Below are positions 1 to 5,040 of a stretch of 5,040 bases of DNA, piece by piece. The notes beneath the pieces were generated by a model that did no database searches, was not told where the DNA came from, and worked only from the letters and a program-made list of their open reading frames with translations. A program made the position numbers and the translations under genes. The first letter of the stretch is position 1. Each line of letters starts with the position of its first letter. This DNA is from Chlorobium sp. (lineage in GTDB: Bacteria > Bacteroidota > Chlorobiia > Chlorobiales > Chlorobiaceae), in NCBI GenBank assembly GCA_028277485.1, contig JANQGE010000069.1, positions 1 through 5,040 on the forward strand, in the 5' to 3' direction.

Positions 1-99
1 ATTACTCTTAACTCGTCACTAAGCCTGACTTTGTCAGGCGTCGTCTCTCGTCACTGCGCGACAGCGCTTTCCGATCCCGATTCCGACGGCGAACCCCGA
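1..99. repeat. Degenerate 7-mer then 6-mer tandem repeat block
   Basis: The first 21 bases read as heptads ATTACTC, TTAACTC, GTCACTA. After a small hairpin, the heptads GTCTCTC and GTCACTG follow at 43-56. A period-6 run then centres on CCGA: TCCGAT (70-75), CCCGAT (76-81), TCCGAC (82-87), GGCGAA (88-93), CCCCGA (94-99). The same vocabulary and the same order (heptads, then CCGA hexads) recur at 4671-4763, including an identical 13-mer, GTCTCTCGTCACT, at 43-55 and 4671-4683. The block looks like non-coding, slippage-derived sequence of the short tandem degenerate type. I see no gene in it. Confidence 0.65.
23..39. other. Perfect 7-bp hairpin, possible terminator of an upstream gene
   Basis: GCCTGAC (23-29) and GTCAGGC (33-39) form a perfect stem with a TTT loop. 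The stem is strong, but no T-run follows on either strand, so it is not a classical rho-independent terminator. It interrupts the heptad block. It may be the end of a transcript from a gene just outside the window, or part of the repeat itself. Confidence 0.35.
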
Positions 100-525
100 A
101 AGAAGAACAATCGGGGGTCGGGTGTTTGAACTCTCATGAATTATTCAGGTTAGAGGTGCCCCACATAGAGGTGCCCTTATAGCTCTTTTCCGCAAAAGCA
201 GATACCAGCTTGTCCGGAAAATTTTTTATTTGGGAAAATAACTCTATAATTAGTAGCGAAAACCGGTGAAACAATCCCCAAGCTGTGACAGACGGTGGCG
301 TGGAGTTGGATCGAGCCATCAGGCATGGGTTTGACCGGTGTTATTCAGACGACATAAGGACACCTCTATACATCGTCGCACAGCACCTGAGTACAAGGCG
401 CACGAGGCATAGAAACCTGAGTGTTCCGGCTTGCCGGGACATGAAGATTTCAAGCACCGCCCGGCGACATGATCAGGAAGAGCAGCAGAATTAATAGAGA
501 TGCCTATAATATCAGAAAAGATACG
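100..525. other. Long non-coding leader region upstream of ndh
   Basis: This stretch of more than 400 bases has only short open frames on either strand, none with a recognisable protein signature or a good ribosome binding site, so I call no gene. It contains the TAGAGGTGCC inverted motif copies (entered separately). The heptamer ACCGGTG occurs twice, near 262-268 and 334-340, and ACCCC/GGGG-type dyad sequence lies near 94-116. A TATAAT at 245-250 could be a -10 element, but the only sequence at the right distance upstream is a T-run. No riboswitch fold was convincing. Confidence 0.5.
151..371. repeat. Inverted TAGAGGTGCC motif pair (MITE-like remnant)
   Basis: TAGAGGTGCC occurs twice in tandem, at 151-160 and 166-175, 15 bases apart. 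The second copy extends to ATAGAGGTGCCCTTAT. An inverted partner, TAAGGACACCTCTAT, lies at 356-370 and matches the reverse complement of 166-180 at 14 of 15 positions. The arms bracket about 175 bases without a gene. The same motif flanks the element at 1831-1922, so it is a dispersed repeat and not a chance dyad. A non-autonomous mobile element or its remnant is the simplest reading; no transposase or clear target duplication is visible. Confidence 0.5.
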
Positions 526-1812
526 ATGAAACACGTTGTGATCGCTGGTGGCGGTTTTGCCGGCATCAATGCAGCAAAAGTGCTTGGCAACAAAAAGGAT
601 GTCAGGATCACCCTTATTGACAGAAAAAACTACCACCTTTTTCAGCCGCTTCTCTACCAGGTAGCCATGTCGGCTCTCGGCGCGGGCGATATCGCCGAGC
701 CTTTGAGAAACATGCTCGCCAGGTATAAAAACATAGCGGTATTTAAAGGGGTCGTGGAAAATGTGGACCAGAACAGGAAAATCGTCCAGACTGATTTTGG
801 AGAAATACCTTATGATTACCTGATTCTTGCCTGCGGTGTCAAACACCACTATTTCGGCAACGAAGAATGGGAGGAATGCGCTCCCGGCCTTAAAACCATC
901 GCACAGGCAACCGAAATACGGAGAAGGGTCATGGAGGCCTATGAAGCAGCCGAAAGAACTTCCGATCCTGTAGAGCGCAAGAAGCTTCTCACTTTCGTCA
1001 TTGTCGGCGGCGGGCCGACAGGCGTTGAGCTTGCAGGCTCAATTGGCGAAATGAGCCGTTTTACGCTCTCAAGGTTCTACAAACACATCGACCCGAAACT
1101 TACAAGGATATTCATTGTCGAAGCCGCTCCGAGAATTCTCCTCCCGTTTCCTCCCGAGCTTGCCAGCAAGGCAACAAGAGCGCTGGAACAGTTGGGTGTC
1201 CAGGTATGGACAAACAGCATGGTAACCAGCGTGGACCCGAACGGCGTCCAGATAGGAAATGAACGCATCGAAGCCGCAACCGTACTCTGGGCTGCTGGCG
1301 TTCGGGCAATTGGCCTGGGCAGAAAAATGGGTGTGGAAATCGACCGTGCAGGAAGGATCATCGTTGAAGAGGACCTGAGTATTTCCGGCCACCCGGAAAT
1401 ATTTGTCGGTGGTGATCAGGCGCATTTTTCTCACCATACGGATGAGCCCCTCCCCGGCATGGCTCCTGTCGCCCTGCAGCAGGGACGAACTATCGGAAAA
1501 AACATCCTCTTTGACCTGAAAGGCGGGAAACGCAAGCCGTTCCGTTACTTGGATAAAGGTCAGATGGCTACCATCGGCCGAAACAAGGCAATTGTCGAAA
1601 TCGGGCGTCTCAGGTTCTTCGGCAGTTTTGCATGGCTTACCTGGCTGCTGGTACATATATACTATCTCACCTCTTTCAAGCACCGCGTTTTCGTGCTGCT
1701 GCAATGGGGGTGGTCATACTTTACCTTCGGGCACGGCGCCCGCCTGATCGTCAACAAGGAATGGCGCTTCTATCCCGAGAAGAGCCCTTGTAACGTTCAG
1801 GAAAAACCTTGA
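526..1812 (+). CDS. ndh: Type II NADH:quinone oxidoreductase (NDH-2), FAD-dependent
   Basis: This 428-residue protein is a single-subunit, non-proton-pumping flavoenzyme that oxidises NADH and reduces membrane quinone at the cytoplasmic face of the inner membrane. Visible signatures are an N-terminal FAD-binding Rossmann motif GGGFAG (residues 8-13), the NADH-binding motif GGGPTGVELAG (161-171) with the family glutamate at 168, the second FAD contact FVGGDQAH (293-300, Asp297), and the quinone-side motif APVALQQGR (313-321). The aromatic, hydrophobic C-terminal stretch (about 368-401) would anchor it to the membrane. Length is typical for the family. The frame stays open upstream to an ATG at 469, but I chose the ATG at 526 because it puts the FAD motif at the usual distance from the N-terminus. 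Neither start has a strong Shine-Dalgarno; only a weak GAAAAG precedes 526. It appears monocistronic, with a repeat element following. Other pyridine nucleotide-disulfide oxidoreductases such as sulfide:quinone reductase are less likely, because the second motif and C-terminus are of NDH-2 type. Confidence 0.9.
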   Translation: MKHVVIAGGGFAGINAAKVLGNKKDVRITLIDRKNYHLFQPLLYQVAMSALGAGDIAEPLRNMLARYKNIAVFKGVVENVDQNRKIVQTDFGEIPYDYLILACGVKHHYFGNEEWEECAPGLKTIAQATEIRRRVMEAYEAAERTSDPVERKKLLTFVIVGGGPTGVELAGSIGEMSRFTLSRFYKHIDPKLTRIFIVEAAPRILLPFPPELASKATRALEQLGVQVWTNSMVTSVDPNGVQIGNERIEAATVLWAAGVRAIGLGRKMGVEIDRAGRIIVEEDLSISGHPEIFVGGDQAHFSHHTDEPLPGMAPVALQQGRTIGKNILFDLKGGKRKPFRYLDKGQMATIGRNKAIVEIGRLRFFGSFAWLTWLLVHIYYLTSFKHRVFVLLQWGWSYFTFGHGARLIVNKEWRFYPEKSPCNVQEKP

Positions 1813-1830
1813 AAGGTGCCACTTGACCGA

Positions 1831-1922
1831 CATAAGAGTACCTCTATTTACTGTCATGAGCGAACCCCCTTCTATCCGCTCAACGAAGCAATTGAAGCGC
1901 GGAATAAATAAATAGAGGTGCC
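1831..1922. repeat. Short inverted-repeat element (about 90 bp), same family as 151-371
   Basis: TACCTCTATTTA (1839-1850) and TAAATAGAGGTG (1909-1920) are inverted copies matching at 11 of 12 positions. Inside them, CCGCTCAA (1876-1883) can pair with TTGAAGCGCGG (1892-1902) with a bulge, so the whole unit can fold into one hairpin. The left part, GACCGACATAAGAGTACCTCTAT, resembles GACGACATAAGGACACCTCTAT upstream of ndh (349-370). AGGTGCC also occurs just outside, at 1814-1820. It fills the gap between ndh and the next small gene and could limit read-through, though no T-run follows. Confidence 0.55.
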
Positions 1923-1940
1923 AAAAAGATTGTTCAACAA

Positions 1941-2129
1941 TTGCATACCAGAAATATAATACATATAATCTCGTCCCTGATATTTCTGGGACTTGCCTGC
2001 TACATTGCTTTTTTCCTTGAGCTCCCGCGCGGGGTTTCCCGTCACGAGTTTTATATGATAGCCGCCTTAACGGGAGCTTACGGACTGTTCAGGATGTGGA
2101 GAAGCATTTCAGCCTTCCGCCGGCGCTGA
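1941..2129 (+). CDS. Small two-helix membrane protein, function unknown
   Basis: This is a 62-residue hydrophobic protein with two predicted membrane helices, at about residues 6-27 and 37-51. A short loop containing ELPRG joins them, and the C-terminal tail is arginine-rich (RMWR, then FRRR), which suggests the C-terminus is cytoplasmic. I do not recognise a named family. The start is uncertain: there is no ATG before the hydrophobic segment, and the frame is closed by a TAA at 1905-1907, so TTG at 1941 is the best candidate. A GAGGTG at 1915-1920 resembles a ribosome binding site, but it lies about 20 bases before the TTG and belongs to the preceding repeat. The clear membrane topology and basic tail support a real gene. 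It sits 74 bases upstream of argD on the same strand. Confidence 0.6.
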   Translation: MHTRNIIHIISSLIFLGLACYIAFFLELPRGVSRHEFYMIAALTGAYGLFRMWRSISAFRRR

Positions 2130-2151
2130 GCAGCCCGTGAACAGGTTAACC

Positions 2152-2181
2152 TTGGGACTGTATTTTCGGAAATCGTACAAT
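2152..2181 (+). promoter_or_regulatory. Possible sigma-70-type promoter for argD
   Basis: TTGGGA (2152-2157) and TACAAT (2176-2181) are separated by 18 bases and match the -35 and -10 consensus at 4 of 6 and 5 of 6 positions. Transcription would start near 2188, giving a leader of about 15 bases before the argD ATG. The site lies in the 74-base gap after the 62-residue gene. Such matches arise by chance, so this is tentative. Confidence 0.3.
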
Positions 2182-2203
2182 AAACCATATACCTCGCAAC
2201 AAC

Positions 2204-3397
2204 ATGACTTGCGAAATAAATAAGGAAACGGAGCAACAGTTGTTTTTTCACAATTATGCGCGCCTGCCGCTTGCCATAACTCACGGTGAAGGGGCTTATC
2301 TCTACAGCTCGGACGGGACACGCTACCTTGACATGATCTCAGGCATCGGGGTCAATGCCCTCGGCTACGGCGACAGCAGGCTTGTCGATGCAATCGCACA
2401 ACAGGCAAAAAAAGTCATTCATGCATCCAACCTTTTCATGCTTGAACCGCAATTCAGACTGGCCGAAAAACTGCTTGAAATCTCCGGGTTGTCAAAGGTA
2501 TTCTTTGCCAACAGCGGCACGGAGGCTGTCGAAGCCGCTATGAAACTCTCGAGAAAATGGGCATCCCTGTCAGGAAACAGCGAAAAAAAAGAAATACTTT
2601 CCCTTTCAAACAGCTTTCATGGCAGAACATACGGGGCAATGTCACTGACAGCAAAGGGAAAGTATCTCGAAGGCTTCGAACCCCTCCTTCCGGCAACCGG
2701 AAACGTAAACCTCAATGATATCGCCGACCTTGAAGCAAAGGCCGGCGATAATACCGCAGCCATATTCGTGGAATTTGTTCAGGGAGAAGGGGGCGTTCAC
2801 AAGGTCTCTTCCGATTTCATCGACGCGCTGACAAAACTCCGGGCAAAGCATGACTTCCTTGTCGTAGCTGACGAAATTCAGGCCGGATGCGGCAGAACAG
2901 GGGAATTTTTCAGCTACATGCATTTCGATGTCCACCCCGATCTGGTTTGCCTTGCCAAGCCGCTTGGCGGAGGCCTGCCGCTTTCAGGGGTTATCGGCGC
3001 CGAGAAGGTCGGGGATGTTTTCGCCGCAGGCAACCACGGAACAACTTTCGGGGGGAACCCCGTGGCATGTGCCGCAGGTCTGGCTTTCGTTAAGGCCCTT
3101 TACGAGGATAACCTTATGGAAAACGCCGTAATGACCGGAAAACAGATAAAACACGCTCTGGAAAAGCTGGCCGGGAAACACCCTCAAATACAGGAGATTC
3201 GCCAGTACGGCCTGATGATAGGAACTACCGTCAACCGCGACGCGTCCTACTATGTTCAGGAAGCCTTGAAAAGAAAGGTGCTTGTTAACGCAACGAGCCA
3301 AAATGTCATCAGGCTCCTCCCCCCGCTGACAATAAGCCGCGAAGAAACACAACAATGTATTGACTGTCTCGATGAAATTTTTAGCGAAGAAACATAA
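2204..3397 (+). CDS. argD: Acetylornithine aminotransferase (class III, PLP-dependent)
   Basis: This 397-residue cytoplasmic enzyme would transfer an amino group from glutamate to N-acetylglutamate semialdehyde, giving N-acetylornithine in arginine biosynthesis; many ArgD enzymes also serve as the succinyldiaminopimelate aminotransferase of lysine synthesis. Class III hallmarks are present: NSGTEAVEAAMK (103-114), which binds the PLP phosphate; SFHGRTYGAMS (137-147) with the ring-stacking region; the QGEGG stretch after Glu190; VADEIQAGCGRTG (221-233) with cofactor Asp223 and Gln226; the Schiff-base lysine Lys252 in AKPLGGGLP; and HGTTFGGNPVACAAG (278-292). Length is normal and the gene looks intact. 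Residue 191 is Phe where many family members have Pro (EPxQGEGG). The ATG at 2204 has no obvious Shine-Dalgarno; no better in-frame start lies upstream. No other arginine gene is adjacent. Related ornithine or 4-aminobutyrate aminotransferases are possible alternatives but usually longer. Confidence 0.92.
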   Translation: MTCEINKETEQQLFFHNYARLPLAITHGEGAYLYSSDGTRYLDMISGIGVNALGYGDSRLVDAIAQQAKKVIHASNLFMLEPQFRLAEKLLEISGLSKVFFANSGTEAVEAAMKLSRKWASLSGNSEKKEILSLSNSFHGRTYGAMSLTAKGKYLEGFEPLLPATGNVNLNDIADLEAKAGDNTAAIFVEFVQGEGGVHKVSSDFIDALTKLRAKHDFLVVADEIQAGCGRTGEFFSYMHFDVHPDLVCLAKPLGGGLPLSGVIGAEKVGDVFAAGNHGTTFGGNPVACAAGLAFVKALYEDNLMENAVMTGKQIKHALEKLAGKHPQIQEIRQYGLMIGTTVNRDASYYVQEALKRKVLVNATSQNVIRLLPPLTISREETQQCIDCLDEIFSEET

Positions 3398-3413
3398 AAA
3401 CGGTAAAAACACG

Positions 3414-3608
3414 ATGGCTTCAATGCCGCTGGGAAAGATCAACTATCTTTTCCTCGGCATCGGGACCGTCGTTATCGCCCTCAGTTACAGCATCATGTAC
3501 CTTGAAAACGGTGCCTACGGGTTTTTCTCCCTGTACATAAGTCCGGTGATACTGGTCGGAGCCTATGCGTGGATTCTTTTCGCATTGCTTTACAGGAGAA
3601 AAGCTTGA
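3414..3608 (+). CDS. Small two-helix membrane protein, possibly DUF3098-like
   Basis: This 64-residue protein has two predicted membrane helices, at about residues 10-29 and 37-60, and ends in the basic tail YRRKA. The N-terminal GKINY, followed by a glycine-rich first helix and an SPVILVGAY second helix, recalls the small DUF3098 family of Bacteroidetes and Chlorobi. That assignment is from memory of the family pattern and is tentative; no biochemical role is known to me. The frame extends upstream into argD (to 3360), but the ATG at 3414 puts the start just after the argD stop with a 16-base gap and gives a compact membrane protein; ATG 3423 is an alternative. There is no strong Shine-Dalgarno. 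The tight spacing suggests co-transcription with argD. The palindromic repeat at 3644-3787 lies just downstream. Confidence 0.7.
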   Translation: MASMPLGKINYLFLGIGTVVIALSYSIMYLENGAYGFFSLYISPVILVGAYAWILFALLYRRKA

Positions 3609-3643
3609 TGGTTGGATGGCTGAATAGCTTTTTCAACACTTCA

Positions 3644-3787
3644 AAAAGGCCTCGTAAAACCGTAGCGAACGGTTCGAGAGCAAGGCGAACGGAGCGCAGG
3701 AACCGGAGTGTACACAGAGTACATGAGGATTCCGAGCACCGCTCAACGCAGCTATCGGACCGTTTAGCAGGTTTTACGAGGCCTTTT
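3644..3787. repeat. 144-bp palindromic repeat with perfect 17-bp ends
   Basis: AAAAGGCCTCGTAAAAC (3644-3660) is repeated in perfect inversion as GTTTTACGAGGCCTTTT (3771-3787). Inside, the two halves remain partly complementary, for example CGAACGGTTCG against the inverse of CGGACCGTTTA, and GTAC at 3710-3713 against 3719-3722 near the centre. The whole unit could therefore fold as one long imperfect hairpin. It contains no gene. It lies between convergent genes and could act as a two-way transcription stop, since the 17-bp arm ends in TTTT on both strands. Size and ends resemble a MITE or a REP-type dispersed repeat. Confidence 0.75.
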
Positions 3788-4586
3788 ACCTCAGCGTGAA
3801 GCGTATCGGCACGGTCAACCAGACCTTGATAGGGGAACCGTTTTGAATGCCGGGAGAGTATGATGAACTCATGACGCATTCTATGGCCGCATTGTCAAAA
3901 ACAGTCTGGTCCGAGGGAACGCGTTTCATAATCTGCGCTTTCATCGGATGGCCTTTTTCCGAAATCAGCACACTGACGAACACCTTGCCTTCGATGCCTG
4001 CAACGCGGGCCATTTCCGGGTACCTCGGTTTTTTCTTATCGATAAATGCCGGCATGACCTCACAGGGCACAAATACAGGGCCGTCACCGATACCTCCGCT
4101 TTCGATACCCCCCTGCTGTTGAATGGCTTCCTTGATTTCTTTCTGAGTGGCCAGAGTTTGTTCAGGCGGCGCTTCCTCTTTTTTCACCTTCTTGATCTTG
4201 CCGACATTGGAAGGAGTTTCGACAGCAGAAGGCGGCGCCTTCTGAACCGGCTTAGGCACCTCAGGCTTCGCAATAGGTGGAGGAGGAGGAAGCTGTGTAA
4301 CGCTGGTTACCACCGTATAACTCGCCATTCTTTCCTCTTCTTTATCAAAAAACCCGATCCACGCCGTCATACTTTCCCAATTGGCACTGACAAGCCAGAA
4401 ACCGGCAAGCAGCGCAACAGCAACAATAACGCCATGACCGAGATACAGGTGACTCTGCTTCCGGAGAAAAAGGTTGCCATAGGTTATGCCTCTTATGATC
4501 TCCGTATCGAGAAAGTCTTCAGCAAACGACCATTTTCCGGCCACCCAGGCAGCATGCCTGTGCATGTCGTCGAACTTTGTTGACAC
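3786..4586 (-). CDS. TonB-family energy transducer
   Basis: This 266-residue inner-membrane protein would span the periplasm and transmit proton-motive force from an ExbB/ExbD motor to outer-membrane TonB-dependent receptors. In order: a cytoplasmic segment of about 47 residues; one membrane helix (about 49-68) with His51-Gly52 placed like the functional histidine of E. coli TonB; a proline-rich spacer starting PPPPP (100-104) with PKPVQKAPP (111-119); a Lys/Glu-rich and Gln/Gly-rich linker; and a TonB C-terminal domain (about 178-266) with KPRYPEMARVAGIEGKVFV and a typical closing strand VWLTVPIRFTLR. The start is GTG at 4586, chosen because a strong AGGGGGGAG site lies at the right distance. 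The cytoplasmic N-terminus is longer than the dozen residues of E. coli TonB. No exbB, exbD or receptor gene is in the window, so its cargo cannot be told. The stop codon overlaps the edge of the palindromic repeat at 3644-3787. Confidence 0.9.
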   Translation of the reverse strand: MSTKFDDMHRHAAWVAGKWSFAEDFLDTEIIRGITYGNLFLRKQSHLYLGHGVIVAVALLAGFWLVSANWESMTAWIGFFDKEEERMASYTVVTSVTQLPPPPPIAKPEVPKPVQKAPPSAVETPSNVGKIKKVKKEEAPPEQTLATQKEIKEAIQQQGGIESGGIGDGPVFVPCEVMPAFIDKKKPRYPEMARVAGIEGKVFVSVLISEKGHPMKAQIMKRVPSDQTVFDNAAIECVMSSSYSPGIQNGSPIKVWLTVPIRFTLR

Positions 4587-4591
4587 TTCTT

Positions 4592-4600
4592 CTCCCCCCT
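4592..4600 (-). promoter_or_regulatory. Ribosome binding site that fixes the TonB GTG start
   Basis: On the minus strand, AGGGGGGAG is followed by five bases (AAGAA) and then GTG at 4586-4584. It is the only strong Shine-Dalgarno in the window. It favours the GTG over the in-frame ATG seven codons further in. Confidence 0.7.
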
Positions 4601-4656
4601 GTTAACTTTCAAACACATGGACAAACACGCGGGCTTGCCCCTCACTGTTTTTTAAG

Positions 4657-4683
4657 AGTGACAAGCACTTGTCTCTCGTCACT
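4657..4683. other. Nested dyad in the TonB upstream region
   Basis: GACAAG (4660-4665) and CTTGTC (4668-4673) form a perfect inverted repeat around CA. AGTGAC (4657-4662) can alternatively pair with GTCACT (4678-4683). It lies 70-100 bases upstream of the TonB start, where an operator could sit, but it also overlaps the first heptads of the tandem array and may be only a by-product of them. No Fur-type site was recognised. Confidence 0.25.
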
Positions 4684-4892
4684 ATTCTTTTGCCTACTGC
4701 CAACTGAATACTGCATACTAATTCAATCCGACCCCGAAACCCGATACCGACCCCGATTTCCGGTTATCTTCTCCCGCCTAACACTTAGCACATAGCACCC
4801 AACACCTTCCCCTTTTTGACTTTTGAATTTTGCCTTTGTCACTTGTTACTCGTCACTACTCTTTTGCCTACTGCCTACTGAATACTGCCTAC
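4669..4892. repeat. Degenerate heptanucleotide tandem array
   Basis: Most of this stretch reads in steps of seven. From 4780 to 4891 the units run without a break: AACACTT, AGCACAT, AGCACCC, AACACCT, then TTTGACT, TTTGAAT, TTTGCCT, TTGTCAC, TTGTTAC, TCGTCAC, and finally CTGCCTA, CTGAATA, CTGCCTA. An earlier block at 4669-4717 has the same kind of units. A 43-base segment at 4677-4719 recurs at 4851-4893 with three mismatches. The intervening 4728-4763 is a separate period-6 array. The pattern resembles the short tandemly repeated heptanucleotides known in cyanobacteria. It is non-coding apart from its last bases, which form the stop of the gene at 4889. Confidence 0.7.
4728..4763. repeat. Period-6 CCGA array inside the heptad region
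   Basis: The units read CCGACC, CCGAAA, CCCGAT, ACCGAC, CCCGAT, TTCCGG. This matches the hexad run at 70-99 in composition and period. It breaks the heptad array between 4719 and 4780. Confidence 0.6.
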
Positions 4893-5040
4893 TGGCTTAC
4901 AAGCTCGTCACCGACCCCTTCGACCGATTCTTTCTCCTCCTCCACCATAGCGATCACCTCGGCATCGGCTTCGGTAAAATCATCCAGACTGAAACGCTCG
5001 ATCTGCATCATATTGAACTCGTCTATCAGATCAACCAGAT
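4889..5040 (-). CDS. C-terminal end of an unidentified acidic protein (partial)
   Basis: The minus strand is open from the window edge to a TAG at 4891-4889, giving the last 49 residues of a protein that begins outside the window. Visible pieces are LIDEFNMMQIERFSLDDF, EADAEVIAMVEEEKE and the terminus GDELVSQ. The segment is strongly acidic and probably helical, like the charged tail of a soluble or peripheral protein. Sensible codon use and a frame that stays open to the edge support a real gene, although the piece is short. I do not recognise the family. It lies about 300 bases upstream of the TonB gene on the same strand, too far to assume an operon. Its stop codon and last codon fall in or against the heptad repeats. 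Confidence 0.6.
   Translation of the reverse strand, partial: LVDLIDEFNMMQIERFSLDDFTEADAEVIAMVEEEKESVEGVGDELVSQ

Noticed and set aside
258..350. Cobalamin-riboswitch-like words (CCGGTGAAA, then AATCC and GAGCC)
   Set aside because: The bases around GGTG and TCC do not pair as the riboswitch core requires, no proper B12 box follows, and ndh is not a usual target.
134..494. Short open frames on both strands upstream of ndh (61 and 69 codons)
   Set aside because: They overlap each other and the inverted motif copies, have no recognisable protein features and no convincing start signals.
505..510. TATAAT just upstream of the ndh ATG
   Set aside because: No -35-like sequence lies at 16-18 bases upstream, and transcription would start only about nine bases before the ATG.
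469..525. Upstream ATG at 469 adding 19 residues to NDH-2
   Set aside because: It has no ribosome binding site, and it would push the FAD motif away from the N-terminus; ATG 526 gives the usual family arrangement.
1069..1704. Long minus-strand open frame inside ndh (211 codons)
   Set aside because: It lies wholly within a strongly supported gene and its translation shows no family features; it is a codon-bias shadow.
3493..3879. Minus-strand open frame of 128 codons across the palindromic repeat
   Set aside because: It runs through non-coding palindrome and overlaps the ends of two supported genes; the translation is low-quality and basic without motifs.
3948..4583. Plus-strand open frame of 211 codons opposite the TonB gene
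   Set aside because: It is antisense to a clear TonB protein, and its Arg/Leu-rich translation mirrors the Pro/Lys-rich linker.

Overview
The window looks like bacterial chromosome from a green sulfur bacterium (Chlorobiaceae; a Chlorobium, Pelodictyon or Prosthecochloris type). This rests on the style of the proteins, the moderate GC content, and intergenic DNA full of short degenerate tandem repeats. It is an inference from reading alone, with no database search. I recognise no rRNA, tRNA, CRISPR array or transposase gene.

Layout. Bases 1-525 hold no convincing gene. They contain a block of degenerate 7-mer and 6-mer repeats (1-99), a small perfect hairpin, and a pair of inverted copies of a motif built on TAGAGGTGCC (151-371). 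A type II NADH:quinone oxidoreductase gene (ndh, 526-1812) follows. A second, shorter inverted-repeat element with the same motif (about 1831-1922) separates it from a 62-residue two-helix membrane protein (1941-2129, probable TTG start). Next come acetylornithine aminotransferase argD (2204-3397) and, only 16 bases on, a 64-residue two-helix membrane protein (3414-3608). All of these read on the plus strand.

On the minus strand lies a TonB-family energy transducer (3786-4586) converging on the 64-residue gene. The 144-bp palindromic repeat between them has perfect 17-bp ends, and its outer edge touches the TonB stop codon. Upstream of the TonB gene is about 300 bp of non-coding DNA. Much of it (4669-4719 and 4780-4892) is a degenerate period-7 array, interrupted by a period-6 CCGA array. 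The last 152 bases hold the C-terminal end of another minus-strand gene, of unknown function, whose stop codon lies inside the heptad array.

Function. The genes do not form one obvious pathway. NDH-2 would pass electrons from NADH to the quinone pool, ArgD acts in arginine (and possibly lysine) biosynthesis, and the TonB protein would couple the inner-membrane ion gradient to outer-membrane transport. argD and the 64-residue gene are probably co-transcribed. The most distinctive content is the variety of non-coding repeats. At least three unrelated kinds occupy almost every intergenic gap, and two of them reach into stop codons.
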